Source of the DNA: Olivibacter sitiensis DSM 17696
GTDB taxonomy: Bacteria; Bacteroidota; Bacteroidia; Sphingobacteriales; Sphingobacteriaceae
DNA: 64,000 nt
NCBI RefSeq assembly: GCF_000427965.1
Contig: NZ_ATZA01000012.1
Coordinates: 1-64,000 of the forward strand
Reading direction: 5' to 3'
Shown here in pieces: positions 9,434 through 18,694 of the stretch. A program made the translations under genes and the position numbers. Every line of letters starts with the position of its first letter. Position 1 is the stretch's first letter. The notes beneath the pieces are model-generated. The model did not search any database and had not been told where the DNA came from. It was given only the letters and a program-made list of their open reading frames with translations.

Positions 9434-9976
9434 TTAAAAAGTATCATTGATATTTTCCATCATTTTGAAGTTGGAGCGTTTATAATATCCGGGGATAGCA
9501 TGATCACCCTCTTTGAAGTCAAAATGAACAACTTCTATCTCTGGTAGTTCCGTGAAGGCATAAGTAGCTTCTGCAAGGAAGGTACGAGCTCCGCTGGTTC
9601 CCATGTTTTGCGTCAAATAGGCAGCATTCGGGATTTTGACAAATAGCGTATCTCCGGCACTTTCTCCCAATTCGATCATGATTTCTGGATATTTGATGTT
9701 GATTGCTTCAGCCAGTTCTTCTTTGTTAAGAGGTACACTGCTGTTTTGAGGGTTGGGTTTTACCTCAAAAGAGGCATCATCCTCATTAAAAACTACCTCG
9801 TAGGGAAGTACCAGCGTTTTAGTTTCCGAGCTATCTGCTGGGGTATCCGTTGCTGTTATGCCATCGGTTTCCTGCCGCTGCTGTGATTCGTTTTGGCAAG
9901 CTATCAACAAGGTCAAAGAGAGGATGTAAATCGCCCCCCATCTACCAAATTTTATCAAATTTACTATCCCTTTCAT
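9434..9976 (-). CDS. Lipoprotein of unknown function
   Basis: 180 residues. The N-terminus is a lipoprotein signal with the lipobox LLIAC around residues 23-27, followed by a Gln/Thr/Asp-rich linker typical of outer-membrane-bound lipoproteins. The mature part has no domain I can name; its second half carries an FTELPEIEVVHFDF segment. It starts 12 bases after the stop of the SDR gene, so both are likely one transcript. Confidence 0.65.
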   Translation of the reverse strand: MKGIVNLIKFGRWGAIYILSLTLLIACQNESQQRQETDGITATDTPADSSETKTLVLPYEVVFNEDDASFEVKPNPQNSSVPLNKEELAEAINIKYPEIMIELGESAGDTLFVKIPNAAYLTQNMGTSGARTFLAEATYAFTELPEIEVVHFDFKEGDHAIPGYYKRSNFKMMENINDTF

Positions 9977-9988
9977 TTTTACATTTGC

Positions 9989-10693
9989 TTAAGGAGTGGT
10001 TACCGCAACTGGAATAACCTTTCCATTAAAAAATTTATGCCCCGTTAGTGCAAAATCCGCCACATATTTGCCCATCTCAAAGGCTGCTATTGGCGATTCA
10101 TAATTAGGAAACGCATTTTCTAGCATTTCTGTTTGGGCAGAACCGAGTGCCAGGCAATTTATTTTCACCCCGGTATCCATGAGCTCTTGAGCTAGGCATT
10201 CGGTAAGCGTGTGCAAGGCCGATTTGCTGGCTGAATATGCGGATAGACCAGGAAACTTTACACTGCCTTGAAAGCCACCCATGCTGCCTATGTTGACGAT
10301 ATGTCCGCCTTTGGATAAAATAGGCAATGTAGCTTGGATCATCTTAACTGGGCCCAACAGGTTGCTTTGTAGCAATTCGGCAAAATCTAAAGCGGACGTC
10401 TCCATAAACGGTTTGTTTATGAGTACACCCGCATTGTTGATCACGATATCTACATACTCCATTTTGCCCTTTACAAAAGGAATAAGACCGTTGATATAAT
10501 CGTCGTGTACAATGTCAAAGCGAGCAGGGAAGATAGCGCAATCGGGATTCAACCCCTTGGCAATCTCATATAATTTGCGCAGTTTGTCTTCGGACCTCGC
10601 AAGCGCGATCACTTTGTTGTCGTTATTCTGGATTAGTTCCAAGACAGCTTCAAAACCTATCCCGCTACTTGCCCCTGTAATGATGATGTTCAT
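9989..10693 (-). CDS. Short-chain dehydrogenase/reductase (SDR)
   Basis: A 234-residue classical SDR. The dinucleotide motif TGASSGIG is at residues 6-13, NNAG at about 86-89, and the catalytic Ser (NIGSMGG) and YSASK (YxxxK) follow near 135 and 152-156. The substrate cannot be told from sequence. It is upstream of a lipoprotein gene in the same direction with 12 bases between. Confidence 0.85.
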   Translation of the reverse strand: MNIIITGASSGIGFEAVLELIQNNDNKVIALARSEDKLRKLYEIAKGLNPDCAIFPARFDIVHDDYINGLIPFVKGKMEYVDIVINNAGVLINKPFMETSALDFAELLQSNLLGPVKMIQATLPILSKGGHIVNIGSMGGFQGSVKFPGLSAYSASKSALHTLTECLAQELMDTGVKINCLALGSAQTEMLENAFPNYESPIAAFEMGKYVADFALTGHKFFNGKVIPVAVTTP

Positions 10694-10768
10694 GTTTTTC
10701 TTTCTTTTTGGCAGCCGTCAGCTTTCTGCCATTTAGTGTCTCATATGCCTCTTATCCCATATCTCGAT

Positions 10769-11125
10769 CTACATCAAAGCATTATTGCCATAGATGCTCG
10801 GATAGAGCTTCACGTATAGCAATACGATGTAAATAATGAGGAGCAGTGTATTGAGTGAGAGCATCCAGTTTAAATCATCTTGCTCGTTTTTTGCCCTCCC
10901 CGCCAATATCAATAGGGTGAGAAAACTGAGGAACAGAATAAGTGGGAAGATAAATACCCACTTGTTTTCTATATACACATAAGTTACTTCCAGGTTGCTC
11001 TTAACTTGCTCATCAACGAAAATTGGTAATACGCCTAATACCAATAGGATGACAAATAGGCGAACCAATAATTTCGAAACAAATTTGCTTGTGATGGTAC
11101 GATTTTTGGTATTTTTGATGCGCAT
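10769..11125 (-). CDS. Three-helix membrane protein, unknown
   Basis: 118 residues from the preferred ATG at 11125; an in-frame ATG at 11185 would add 20 residues. Predicted TM helices lie at about residues 19-37, 54-73 and 87-106, with a basic N-terminus. No family is recognised. It is followed by the SDR gene 76 bases later and may be co-transcribed with it. Confidence 0.55.
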   Translation of the reverse strand: MRIKNTKNRTITSKFVSKLLVRLFVILLVLGVLPIFVDEQVKSNLEVTYVYIENKWVFIFPLILFLSFLTLLILAGRAKNEQDDLNWMLSLNTLLLIIYIVLLYVKLYPSIYGNNALM

Positions 11126-11241
11126 TATGCTGCCTTTTTTGTTGTGATGAACAAATTTAAGCATTATAATGTTTATGCCCTTCAAACATCTTTAATAATT
11201 TCGATAGAAGGGCTTCATTAAAAAAAGAGAAGAAAATTCAG

Positions 11242-11763
11242 ATGAAGGTTTTAAAATTACGCACGTTATTAGTTCTATTGGCCCTGGTTACCTGTGCATG
11301 GGCTGGATGCAAGACAAGCCAGCAAGGGCAGTCCGATTCGCCTTCGGCGCGACAATGGCGCAATGCCGTGAAAGGCCAATGGGTATTGGATGAGGTTGGC
11401 CAACAGGCATTCCCCAAGGGGGCTTCAGTGAGCCGTATCTTTGACGAAGCTCCCATAGAATGTTTTATAGGCAGTACTTGGAATTTGATTTCTAATGGCC
11501 GCGGTGGAATTACCTTTACGGCAAATGGCGACGTTTGTGCCCCGGGGGCCACAAGGGATATCTTTTGGTCAGTATTCGATGGTGATGGGCAGGACGTGCA
11601 ATTTCAATTCAAGAAACTCTATCCTGGAGAGAAAGCTAGTCAGGTGAAGGAAGGCTATCGGCTTGTTTTGGATTATGCTGATGCACAAAGTCTTACAATG
11701 CTGATGCCTGTGAATATCGCTGGTGCAAAAGATGCATATCTTGTGTTCAAGTTTTCGCGCTAG
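11242..11763 (+). CDS. Lipoprotein, lipocalin-like fold possible
   Basis: 173 residues with a lipoprotein signal ending in WAGC (Cys at residue 22). The mature part starts with a GQWVLDEV segment and has alternating beta-type stretches and three more Cys, two of them at ECFIGSTW and NGDVCAPG. Small GxW-starting secreted domains of this kind in Bacteroidota are often lipocalin-like, but I cannot assign a ligand. It is monocistronic with its own terminator. Confidence 0.6.
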   Translation: MKVLKLRTLLVLLALVTCAWAGCKTSQQGQSDSPSARQWRNAVKGQWVLDEVGQQAFPKGASVSRIFDEAPIECFIGSTWNLISNGRGGITFTANGDVCAPGATRDIFWSVFDGDGQDVQFQFKKLYPGEKASQVKEGYRLVLDYADAQSLTMLMPVNIAGAKDAYLVFKFSR

Positions 11764-11781
11764 AAACAGCATATACGACTT

Positions 11782-11817
11782 AACAGCAAAAGCCGTCTTA
11801 CGGGTTTTTGCTGTTTT
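11782..11817 (+). terminator. Intrinsic terminator after the lipoprotein gene
   Basis: Arms AACAGCAAAAGCC and GGTTTTTGCTGTT with one mismatch, followed by TTCTATT. It ends before the LpxR-like gene starts. Confidence 0.65.
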
Positions 11818-11849
11818 CTATTATAAGCAAAAATCAACTTGTTAAACCT

Positions 11850-12821
11850 ATGCCCCTTGCCTGGAGCTATATCTGCTTATTTAGCGTCTGTTTGATGCTT
11901 GGTTTACCGAGTGATCGAGCCTTTGCTCAGCAGGCTTTCAAAAATCAGCTAAGTTTGCAGAACGAGAACGATGTCTACCTTTTTACTGGGCAGGATAGGT
12001 ATTATACCAATGGCATTCATTTTCAGTACAGTCGTGCGGTAGACCATCCGCACGATGCGGATAGCAGTGGGCATCGCAGAATCTGGTCCTTAGGTTTAGG
12101 GCAAAAGTTGTTCAATGCAGTAGGTGGCAATGTCCATTTCATACAGGAAGTAGACAGGCCTATCACAGGCTATTTGTATTTGCAGGGGAAAATGCAATGG
12201 ATATATCGAAAAAGGTCGGAAGGCGTATTTTCTCTAGGGGCCGAGCTTGCTACCATAGGCAGCACGGCACTTGGGGGACCAATACAAAAGGCTTTTCATT
12301 CCTTGTTCAATCTATATACCATTAGCGGGTGGGAATTTCAGCTCCATAGTGCTTGGGGAGTAGATATGCGGTTGGCCCATATGCAGTTGTTGCATAGAAG
12401 CCCCAACAAGCGCTTTGATGTCAGTGCCCACAGTGCTGCTAGCATAGGAAGCAACAATATTTATGTCAAGATAGGCCCACAGTTCCGACTAGGTAAGTTC
12501 AATCCCCTTCATAGTTCCGTTTCTACTTGGAGCAATATAGGAAACGGGGGAGAAATAGCGCAAAAGGAGTTTTTCGTTTTCTATAAACCGTCCCTCACTT
12601 GGGTCGGCTATGATGCTACCATACAGGGTGGCATGTTCCTGCAAGACAAAGGGCCGGTAGTGTACCCCATCAAGCCCTGGCTATTGTCTCATCAGTTGGG
12701 TTTGCACCACCGTAAGGGGCGCATCGGTCTCAAGGTGTATTATGTGTTCAATAGTAAGCAATCTGAAAACATGCTCACCAGGCATCAATATGGTGCTGTG
12801 CAACTTAGTTATTTTTATTGA
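11850..12821 (+). CDS. Lipid A deacylase LpxR-family outer-membrane protein
   Basis: 323 residues from ATG 11850, which begins a proper signal peptide ending near RAFAQQ; an earlier ATG at 11808 lies inside the upstream terminator. The mature N-terminus QLSLQNENDVYLFTGQDRYYTNG carries the N-x-x-ND and YTNG signature of the DUF2219/LpxR family, which form a 12-stranded beta barrel that removes the 3'-acyloxyacyl chain of lipid A. The protein ends in aromatic LSYFY, typical of outer-membrane barrels. The assignment to the family is firm, the exact activity is not tested here. Confidence 0.8.
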   Translation: MPLAWSYICLFSVCLMLGLPSDRAFAQQAFKNQLSLQNENDVYLFTGQDRYYTNGIHFQYSRAVDHPHDADSSGHRRIWSLGLGQKLFNAVGGNVHFIQEVDRPITGYLYLQGKMQWIYRKRSEGVFSLGAELATIGSTALGGPIQKAFHSLFNLYTISGWEFQLHSAWGVDMRLAHMQLLHRSPNKRFDVSAHSAASIGSNNIYVKIGPQFRLGKFNPLHSSVSTWSNIGNGGEIAQKEFFVFYKPSLTWVGYDATIQGGMFLQDKGPVVYPIKPWLLSHQLGLHHRKGRIGLKVYYVFNSKQSENMLTRHQYGAVQLSYFY

Positions 12822-12826
12822 ATGCT

Positions 12827-12856
12827 AATGGTGCCGAAGCTTTCTATAGCACCATT
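12827..12856. terminator. Bidirectional hairpin between convergent genes
   Basis: Perfect arms AATGGTGC (12827-12834) and GCACCATT (12849-12856) lie between the LpxR-like gene and the DUF3037 gene and overlap the stop of the latter. T runs are weak on both sides. Confidence 0.4.
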
Positions 12857-13224
12857 TCTGCGAACAATTCTTCTAGCGTAGACTCTGGGTCATGGCAAAA
12901 GCCTGGGTGTACCTTGGAGCTTTGGATGATGGTACTTCTGGTTGCCGTGAGCCAGCGAAAACGTTCGGCTATGGGTAACTGTGCTATGGGGCTGATGCCT
13001 TTGCCTTCGCAAATCTGGTGGAAAGAAAAAAGGTGCTCCTCCACTTGCGCAATGTCGAGCTCGGGCCAGATGGCAGATAGGCGCATGGCTTCTAGATGAT
13101 ATTTTACTCGGAGAAATTTTTTCTCCCGGCAATAGAGTACTACGCCCACATTCAGAAACTCTTCGCGATATACCGATGGCACCAGACGGACCACTGCATA
13201 TTCGTATAGACTACGTTCTTGCAT
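12844..13224 (-). CDS. DUF3037 protein, partner of a HipA-like kinase
   Basis: 126 residues starting MQERSLYEYAVVRLVPSVYREEFLNVG. The YAVVRLVP..REEFLNVGVVLYC text is the signature of DUF3037. These small proteins occur beside HipA-like kinases in many phyla and their role is unknown. The start overlaps the 3' end of the kinase gene by 14 bases, so the two are translationally coupled. Confidence 0.8.
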   Translation of the reverse strand: MQERSLYEYAVVRLVPSVYREEFLNVGVVLYCREKKFLRVKYHLEAMRLSAIWPELDIAQVEEHLFSFHQICEGKGISPIAQLPIAERFRWLTATRSTIIQSSKVHPGFCHDPESTLEELFAEMVL

Positions 13225-13984
13225 GATTTGCTTCCTCTATAAAATGGTACGAATGGGCTATCCTATTGTTCAGGAACTGAACATAAGCATCTCTATGGGC
13301 TGTTGTATTCTCAAAAGGAGCATCGCCTTGTAACCATACCTCAGGTATGGTGGCCACGATATCCGTAATGAGCTGCGGATCCAGTTTCTCCTTTAGTTCG
13401 CTGTCTACTTGTTCTAGCTGTGTGGCATAGCGAAGCAGCACATGATCCTTTATCTGAACGAAAGGTTTGGTATACTGTTCTTGCCACTGGTGCCATGAGT
13501 GGTGGAAATACAGAGAAGCTCCGTAATCTATGAGCCAGAGTTCTTTGTGCCATATCAACATATTGGTGTTCCGTGCGGTGCGGTCCACGTTCATCAATAA
13601 GGCATCCAACCACACGATGATAGAAGCTGTGTGTTCGTCTACCTTGTCCACAGCAGGATCGTATGTGATGGCGCCCGAGAGGTAATGCAGGGCAAGGTTG
13701 AGGCCTTCGCTTGCCCGAAGCAGGTCCTGTATCTCTTCGTCGGGTTCCGTTCTGCCAAAGGCCTCATCGAGCTGCGCGAAAACCAGCTCTGGTACTTTCA
13801 GTCCTAAGGCTTTGGCAATGAGACCTCCAATCAGCTCGGCTATCAGCGCACGCGGGCCTTGCCCTGCACCACGAAACTTTAATGCATATTTGAAACCATC
13901 ATCGGCCTCAACGATAGCCGGCATGCTGCCGCCTTCCCGCAAGGGAGTGATATAGCGTACGACTTGTACTGTCCGTAAATTCAT
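13211..13984 (-). CDS. HipA-like protein kinase
   Basis: 257 residues from ATG 13984; a further in-frame ATG at 14005 would add seven. Kinase-fold features are visible: KYALKFRG near residue 32-39 (ATP-anchoring Lys), NVDRTARNTNML near 136-147 (catalytic Asp and metal-binding Asn region) and LIDYGASL near 154-161 (DFG-like Asp). It lacks the N-terminal domain of the HipA toxin and is paired with DUF3037 rather than with a HipB repressor. The substrate is unknown and toxin activity should not be assumed. Confidence 0.8.
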   Translation of the reverse strand: MNLRTVQVVRYITPLREGGSMPAIVEADDGFKYALKFRGAGQGPRALIAELIGGLIAKALGLKVPELVFAQLDEAFGRTEPDEEIQDLLRASEGLNLALHYLSGAITYDPAVDKVDEHTASIIVWLDALLMNVDRTARNTNMLIWHKELWLIDYGASLYFHHSWHQWQEQYTKPFVQIKDHVLLRYATQLEQVDSELKEKLDPQLITDIVATIPEVWLQGDAPFENTTAHRDAYVQFLNNRIAHSYHFIEEANHART

Positions 13985-14040
13985 CTTTTGTTCGAGCAAA
14001 AACAAACATAGCCAAAAACGATGGAATTACCATGGCAATA

Positions 14041-14922
14041 TTAATTGCCGAACGCATTGGGCTTGTATCCCTTATAGCCTATGTCTTTTATTACAAAGGT
14101 ATAGCCCGCCTGCGGTTGTTGTAGCATGTCGCTTTTGGACAGCCCCTTAGCCGCCGTAGTAATATAAAGGTCACTTAGGTGCTTTCCTCCAAAAGTACAA
14201 CTCGTCACCTGTGTTACTGGCAAGTCTATTTTCAGTGATATTTCACCAGTATCTGGGTTGCGCCGACTTATACAACCTCCGCCAAAGTGCGCTATCCACA
14301 GCATGCCCTCTGTGTCGATCGTCATACCATCGGGCACACCTTCCTTGTCTCCAAACAAGATTATACGCTCTGGTTTTGTGATGATGCCTTGCTCCGCATC
14401 GTATGCAAATCTGTTGACAGCCTTTTCTTGGCTGTCTATATGGTAGTACCATCGCTGTTCACGATCCCATTCCATGCCATTGGAAATGGTGGTATTGTCC
14501 AGCACTTTTTTATAGGAGAGATTGCTGTCCAATAGATATAATGCTCCCTTTTCATCCTTTTCCTCCAGGTGCATACTGCCTATCCAAAAGCGTCCAAGAG
14601 CATCGCATTTTCCGTCGTTGTATCTATTGCTGGGCAGGTGATCTTCTGGATGGAGCAGGAAAGTCCATGCCTCGCTGTCAGGATCTACATAATAAAAGCC
14701 GTTAGCCACGGCTGCCAGTAGTCTGCCATCCCTGCACAAGGCCAGTGCACCTACCATACCTGGGGCTTCGTGCGTCTGCACTCGATTGGTATGGGGATAA
14801 TAACTGAAAAATCGGGCAGAGAGTATGTCTACAAAATGTAGACACCGTCGCTTGGCGTCCCATAGTGGGCCTTCGCCCAATTGGCAATTGATACCCACGG
14901 CTATTTCGATTTTCATTGGCAT
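14041..14922 (-). CDS. SMP-30/gluconolactonase family protein
   Basis: 293 residues forming a six-bladed propeller lactonase. Metal ligands of the family can be seen: Glu in LGEGPLWD (residues 16-23), Asn in SNRYNDGKCD near 97-106, and Asp in VPDGMTID near 198-205. Family members hydrolyse aldono-lactones such as gluconolactone in the presence of a divalent metal. It lies 22 bases downstream of a GH15 gene in the same direction, so it probably acts in sugar oxidation together with it. No signal peptide is seen, which suggests a cytoplasmic enzyme. Confidence 0.85.
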   Translation of the reverse strand: MPMKIEIAVGINCQLGEGPLWDAKRRCLHFVDILSARFFSYYPHTNRVQTHEAPGMVGALALCRDGRLLAAVANGFYYVDPDSEAWTFLLHPEDHLPSNRYNDGKCDALGRFWIGSMHLEEKDEKGALYLLDSNLSYKKVLDNTTISNGMEWDREQRWYYHIDSQEKAVNRFAYDAEQGIITKPERIILFGDKEGVPDGMTIDTEGMLWIAHFGGGCISRRNPDTGEISLKIDLPVTQVTSCTFGGKHLSDLYITTAAKGLSKSDMLQQPQAGYTFVIKDIGYKGYKPNAFGN

Positions 14923-14944
14923 TGAATAATGATAAAATTATTGA

Positions 14945-16789
14945 TTAATAGATGTCTTTTCCCTTTCCAGTAACCCTGCCGATTTGCTTGTTGAGCTCCA
15001 GAGCGGTACTGATAAGCCCCAAATGGGTAAAGGCTTGAGGGAAATTACCCAGGTGCTCGCCGTTTTTACTTATTTGTTCGGCAAATAGGCCCAAGTGATT
15101 GCCATAGCCTATCATTTTCTCAAAATTCTCTACGGCTTCATCCAACCTTCCCATTTTGGCTAGGCATTCGATATACCAAAAGGAACACATGGTAAAGGTG
15201 CCTTCTTCCCCGTCCAGTCCGTCTATCTTACCATTGTTCTTGTAACGGTAGACTAGTACGTCGAGCCTTAGCTCCCTGTCTACGGCTGCCATGGTGGATA
15301 TCCATCTCGGTTCCTCTGGTGTGATGAAGTGTACCAAGGGCATTAGCAATACGCTTGCATCCATAGAGTCGGACACCTTATCGCCGTCCTTGTATTGTGC
15401 CCAAGCCTCGATCTCTTCGTTCCAGAAATTGTAATAGATATCTTTATAGATGTCGTTGCGCAATTTTTGCCACTTATCGGCATCGTAAGGAAACGATCGG
15501 TCTTCTGCAATTTTTATGGCCCTATCGATAGCTACCCAGCACATCAACCTGCTGTGGAGGAACTCGTGCTTTTCGTTCCTTATCTCCCATATACCGTGAT
15601 CGGGTTCTCGCCACTTTTTTTCTACATGTGCTATTTCTTTTTCGATAATTTCCCATAGCTCATAGGTGATGGGCTTATGCATTTTGTTGTAGATATATAT
15701 CGTGTCAAGCAGTTCGCCGTAAATATCAAGCTGCAACTGATGGTTGGCCTCATTACCGATGCGTACGGGGCTACTTCCCTTGTATCCTTCCATATGTTCC
15801 AGTATTTCCTCCGTCATTTCGGAAGTGCCGTCTATGCGATAGAGCAAATGTAGGTCGCGGTTTTTGTCCTGTCGGATAATCCAACCTAAGAAATCACTCG
15901 CTTCATGGGTGAAACCTAATTTCAGGAAAGCAAACATGGTAAAGGCAGCATCACGTATCCAGGTATAACGGTAGTCCCAATTGCGATCCCCGCCCAGTTC
16001 TTCGGGAAGACCAAAGGTGGCCGCGGCGACTACGGAGCCATATTCCATCGAAGTGAGCAACTTAAGAGTGATGGCAGATCGATGAATGATTTCTTGCCAC
16101 CTACCTGTATAGACTGATTGATTTAACCAGTTGCGCCAATATTTGATGGTTTCAAAATAATTTTCGCTTCCGTAACTTTCAATATCTTGGAAGTTCTGTT
16201 CTTCCCCTTCTTTCGCTGCTTCCAGTACAAACAGAACCTTCTCGGATTCCTTCAGTTTAAAGCTGGAGTAACCGTCGTGATTCCTGGTGCTCAGTTTGCA
16301 GTTAGACGAAAGGCGCATGGTGGTGTTGCCGTCATTCTTGGCCTTGAAAATGACAGAGCCGTTACGTTTGCTCGCTTCATGCTGTGCCTGAGCATAGTGA
16401 AAACGCGGCCTGCAATATACCTTAAAGTTGATCTCTCCACGTACTACTTTCACCTTGCGCACGACCGCGTTGAAGCTGTAGCATGATTTTTCATTTACGG
16501 GCATGTAATCCGTTATCTCCACAATGCCATCATTAGAAAAGAAACGGGTTATCAATATAGCTGTACCCGGAATATAAAGCTGTTTGGTCTTCATATTCCT
16601 CATTTCAGGAACAATGCTGAAATGGCCCCCATTTTCGCAATCCAAAATGGATGCAAATATGCTGGGGGAATCAAATTTTGGGAAACATAGAAAATCTATT
16701 GTACCGTCCATGGCCACAAGCGCGGCCGTATGCATATTGCCAATGATGCCGTGATTTTCTATAGGTAAGTAGGAGTTACGTTGCTGCAT
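14945..16789 (-). CDS. Glycoside hydrolase family 15 protein
   Basis: 614 residues. The N-terminal 200 residues form the beta-rich trehalase-like domain (LPIENHGIIGNMHTAALV, DGTIDFLCFPKFDSPSIFA). The C-terminal (alpha/alpha)6 barrel has GGDRNWDYRYTWIRDAAF near residues 267-285 and GLDGEEGTFTMCSFW near 519-533, which carry conserved acidic residues of GH15 glucoamylases and trehalases. The substrate (trehalose, maltodextrin or another glucoside) cannot be decided. There is no signal peptide. It is the first gene of a two-gene unit with the lactonase. Confidence 0.9.
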   Translation of the reverse strand: MQQRNSYLPIENHGIIGNMHTAALVAMDGTIDFLCFPKFDSPSIFASILDCENGGHFSIVPEMRNMKTKQLYIPGTAILITRFFSNDGIVEITDYMPVNEKSCYSFNAVVRKVKVVRGEINFKVYCRPRFHYAQAQHEASKRNGSVIFKAKNDGNTTMRLSSNCKLSTRNHDGYSSFKLKESEKVLFVLEAAKEGEEQNFQDIESYGSENYFETIKYWRNWLNQSVYTGRWQEIIHRSAITLKLLTSMEYGSVVAAATFGLPEELGGDRNWDYRYTWIRDAAFTMFAFLKLGFTHEASDFLGWIIRQDKNRDLHLLYRIDGTSEMTEEILEHMEGYKGSSPVRIGNEANHQLQLDIYGELLDTIYIYNKMHKPITYELWEIIEKEIAHVEKKWREPDHGIWEIRNEKHEFLHSRLMCWVAIDRAIKIAEDRSFPYDADKWQKLRNDIYKDIYYNFWNEEIEAWAQYKDGDKVSDSMDASVLLMPLVHFITPEEPRWISTMAAVDRELRLDVLVYRYKNNGKIDGLDGEEGTFTMCSFWYIECLAKMGRLDEAVENFEKMIGYGNHLGLFAEQISKNGEHLGNFPQAFTHLGLISTALELNKQIGRVTGKGKDIY

Positions 16790-16886
16790 ATTTATTGCTG
16801 TCCATTAATTTGTAAACGTCGAATACTATATCATGAACAAGTAGGTGCTGTTCTTGTTTATCAAATAGGAAAAACAGTAAACAATT

Positions 16887-17663
16887 ATGAAAAAATTGAA
16901 AGATAAAGTAGCGATTATTACCGGTTCCGATTCGGGTATAGGCCGTGCTATTGCGGAAGCACTGGGAGAGGAGGGGGCCACCGTCATTGTCACCTATCAC
17001 TCGGATGAGGAAAGTGCAAATGAGACGGCCAAGTATATGAAAGAGCATGGCATAGAAAGTAGCACTTATCATTTGAACGTGGGCGATGAAAAAAGCGTGA
17101 AGGAGGTATTCCGTAAGGTGCACGAAAAATATGGGCGGATAGATATATTGGTAAACAATGCTGGAGTCAATGGAAGTGATGTGCCCGTGGTGGATATGGA
17201 AACGGAAACGTTCGATCTGTGTATCAAGACCAATCTATATGGGCCTTTTTTTTGTAGTAGGGAATACCTACAGCTCAAGAACAAGAATCAAAAAGGTGGT
17301 AAGATTATCAATGTGAGCTCCGTACACGAGGAGGTGGTTACTGCTGGCAATGCCGATTACAATGCATCTAAAGGAGGGCTCAAAAATTTCAGTAGGAGTC
17401 TGGCATTGGAGTTGGCCGAGCAAGGGATAAACGTCAATAACATTGCCCCAGGTATGATCCTTACGGATATGAACAAGGAAGCCATGGAAAGCGAGGAGGC
17501 AAAAGAAGAAAAGGAAAAGAACATTCCCATGAAAAGGGCAGGGGAGACCCAAGACATCAAAGCTGCTGCAGTCTTCCTCGCTTCTTCGGATAGCGATTAT
17601 GTCACGGGCTCTACCATTACCATTGATGGCGGATTGAGTATTAATCTGGGGCAAGGTGCTTAA
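16887..17663 (+). CDS. SDR oxidoreductase, glucose 1-dehydrogenase-like
   Basis: 258 residues. ITGSDSGIG at residues 11-19 binds NAD(P); NNAGVNG is at about 90-96; the catalytic set is NVSSVHE near 142 and YNASKGG near 157-163; IAPGMILTDM lies near 187. The closest functional group by sequence is bacterial glucose 1-dehydrogenase, which oxidises glucose to gluconolactone. Placement opposite the GH15 and lactonase genes agrees with that but does not prove it. The gene is divergent from GH15 with 97 bases between. Confidence 0.8.
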   Translation: MKKLKDKVAIITGSDSGIGRAIAEALGEEGATVIVTYHSDEESANETAKYMKEHGIESSTYHLNVGDEKSVKEVFRKVHEKYGRIDILVNNAGVNGSDVPVVDMETETFDLCIKTNLYGPFFCSREYLQLKNKNQKGGKIINVSSVHEEVVTAGNADYNASKGGLKNFSRSLALELAEQGINVNNIAPGMILTDMNKEAMESEEAKEEKEKNIPMKRAGETQDIKAAAVFLASSDSDYVTGSTITIDGGLSINLGQGA

Positions 17664-17675
17664 AAGATCAAAAGC

Positions 17676-17725
17676 GGGCTGTCTCCTACATTTGCTTACA
17701 ACAAACATAGGAGACAGCCCTTTTT
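17676..17725 (+). terminator. Strong intrinsic terminator after the SDR gene
   Basis: Perfect 13-bp arms GGGCTGTCTCCTA (17676-17688) and TAGGAGACAGCCC (17708-17720), then five T. Confidence 0.9.
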
Positions 17726-17785
17726 CAACCAAATTCGATTCCTGAATTAATTTATGGCTTCAGGCCTTTCAATGTCAAAAATGCT

Positions 17786-18529
17786 TTATTTTAAAATTTC
17801 ATCTAAGAATAGGAGGGTATGATTCCAAGCTCTATTGGCCATCACCTCGTTGTATTCAGGTGATTCAGGACTGGTAAACGTATGCCCGCAATTGGCATAT
17901 GTGATAATTTGCCAGTCGGTTTTGCCCGCGTTCATTTCTTTAACTAGATTATCATAATCTTCTTTGCTCACGCTTTTGTCCTCTGCTGGATGTTCGACCA
18001 AAATCTTGGCTTTGATCCCCGTGTTTGGTCTGTTAGGATCTTTTGCCAATCCACCATGGATGGATATCACTCCAACTACCGGAAATGAGGCGCGGGCAGC
18101 TTCCAAGGCACCAGTTCCCCCAAAACAATATCCTATTACCGCAATTTTATTGGGTAAAGCACCTCCTTTTTTCAACTGGTCAAGAGCCAATGAGATGCGG
18201 TGTTGATAAGCTTTGTAATCCTGCCTGTACTTAGTTGCGATCTTTGCCGCAGCGCCATTGTCTGCGGGGATATTTCCTTCGCCGTAAATATCGGCAATGA
18301 AAGCGATGTAGCCCTGTTTTTCAAGTTCCAACGCTGCAGCTTTTGCTTCGTTGTCGATACCCTTCCACGCCGGAAGGATCAATACCCCTGGAAGTTCTTG
18401 ACCGGCATTGGATGTAATAAGGCCGTTTAATTTCTGTGTCCCATCTTGGTAGGGAATGTCTTTTAGGGTTTGTGCAGAAACCGTCTGTAATATGCTCGTT
18501 AGAGCCAAAAATATAAGTGTTCTTTTCAT
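17786..18529 (-). CDS. Dienelactone hydrolase-family alpha/beta hydrolase, exported
   Basis: 247 residues with a signal peptide (MKRTLIFLALTSILQTVSAQ). The alpha/beta-hydrolase core carries the nucleophile elbow IGYCFGGTGALE near residues 137-148, where Cys takes the place of Ser as in dienelactone hydrolases. The acid and His come later (EHPAEDKSV, CGHTFTSPES). The true substrate is unknown, since many exported DLH relatives act on other esters. The gene is monocistronic. Confidence 0.85.
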   Translation of the reverse strand: MKRTLIFLALTSILQTVSAQTLKDIPYQDGTQKLNGLITSNAGQELPGVLILPAWKGIDNEAKAAALELEKQGYIAFIADIYGEGNIPADNGAAAKIATKYRQDYKAYQHRISLALDQLKKGGALPNKIAVIGYCFGGTGALEAARASFPVVGVISIHGGLAKDPNRPNTGIKAKILVEHPAEDKSVSKEDYDNLVKEMNAGKTDWQIITYANCGHTFTSPESPEYNEVMANRAWNHTLLFLDEILK

Positions 18530-18694
18530 CTGTTGTTTTTTATCTTCAATGGTCAGATACCCGACCTGTGGGGTTGGTAAAGGTAAAAATAAGATTAATA
18601 AATAGATAAATTCCTCTTTGTATCATCCCTGTTTTTTGAAATTAGATGACATAGACTTGCCTAGTTGAGCCAACTACTAGAGCATTGCATAAAT

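Noticed and set aside
12844-13984. Classical HipBA toxin-antitoxin module
   Set aside because: No HipB-type HTH gene is present and the kinase lacks the N-terminal HipA domain; the partner is DUF3037.
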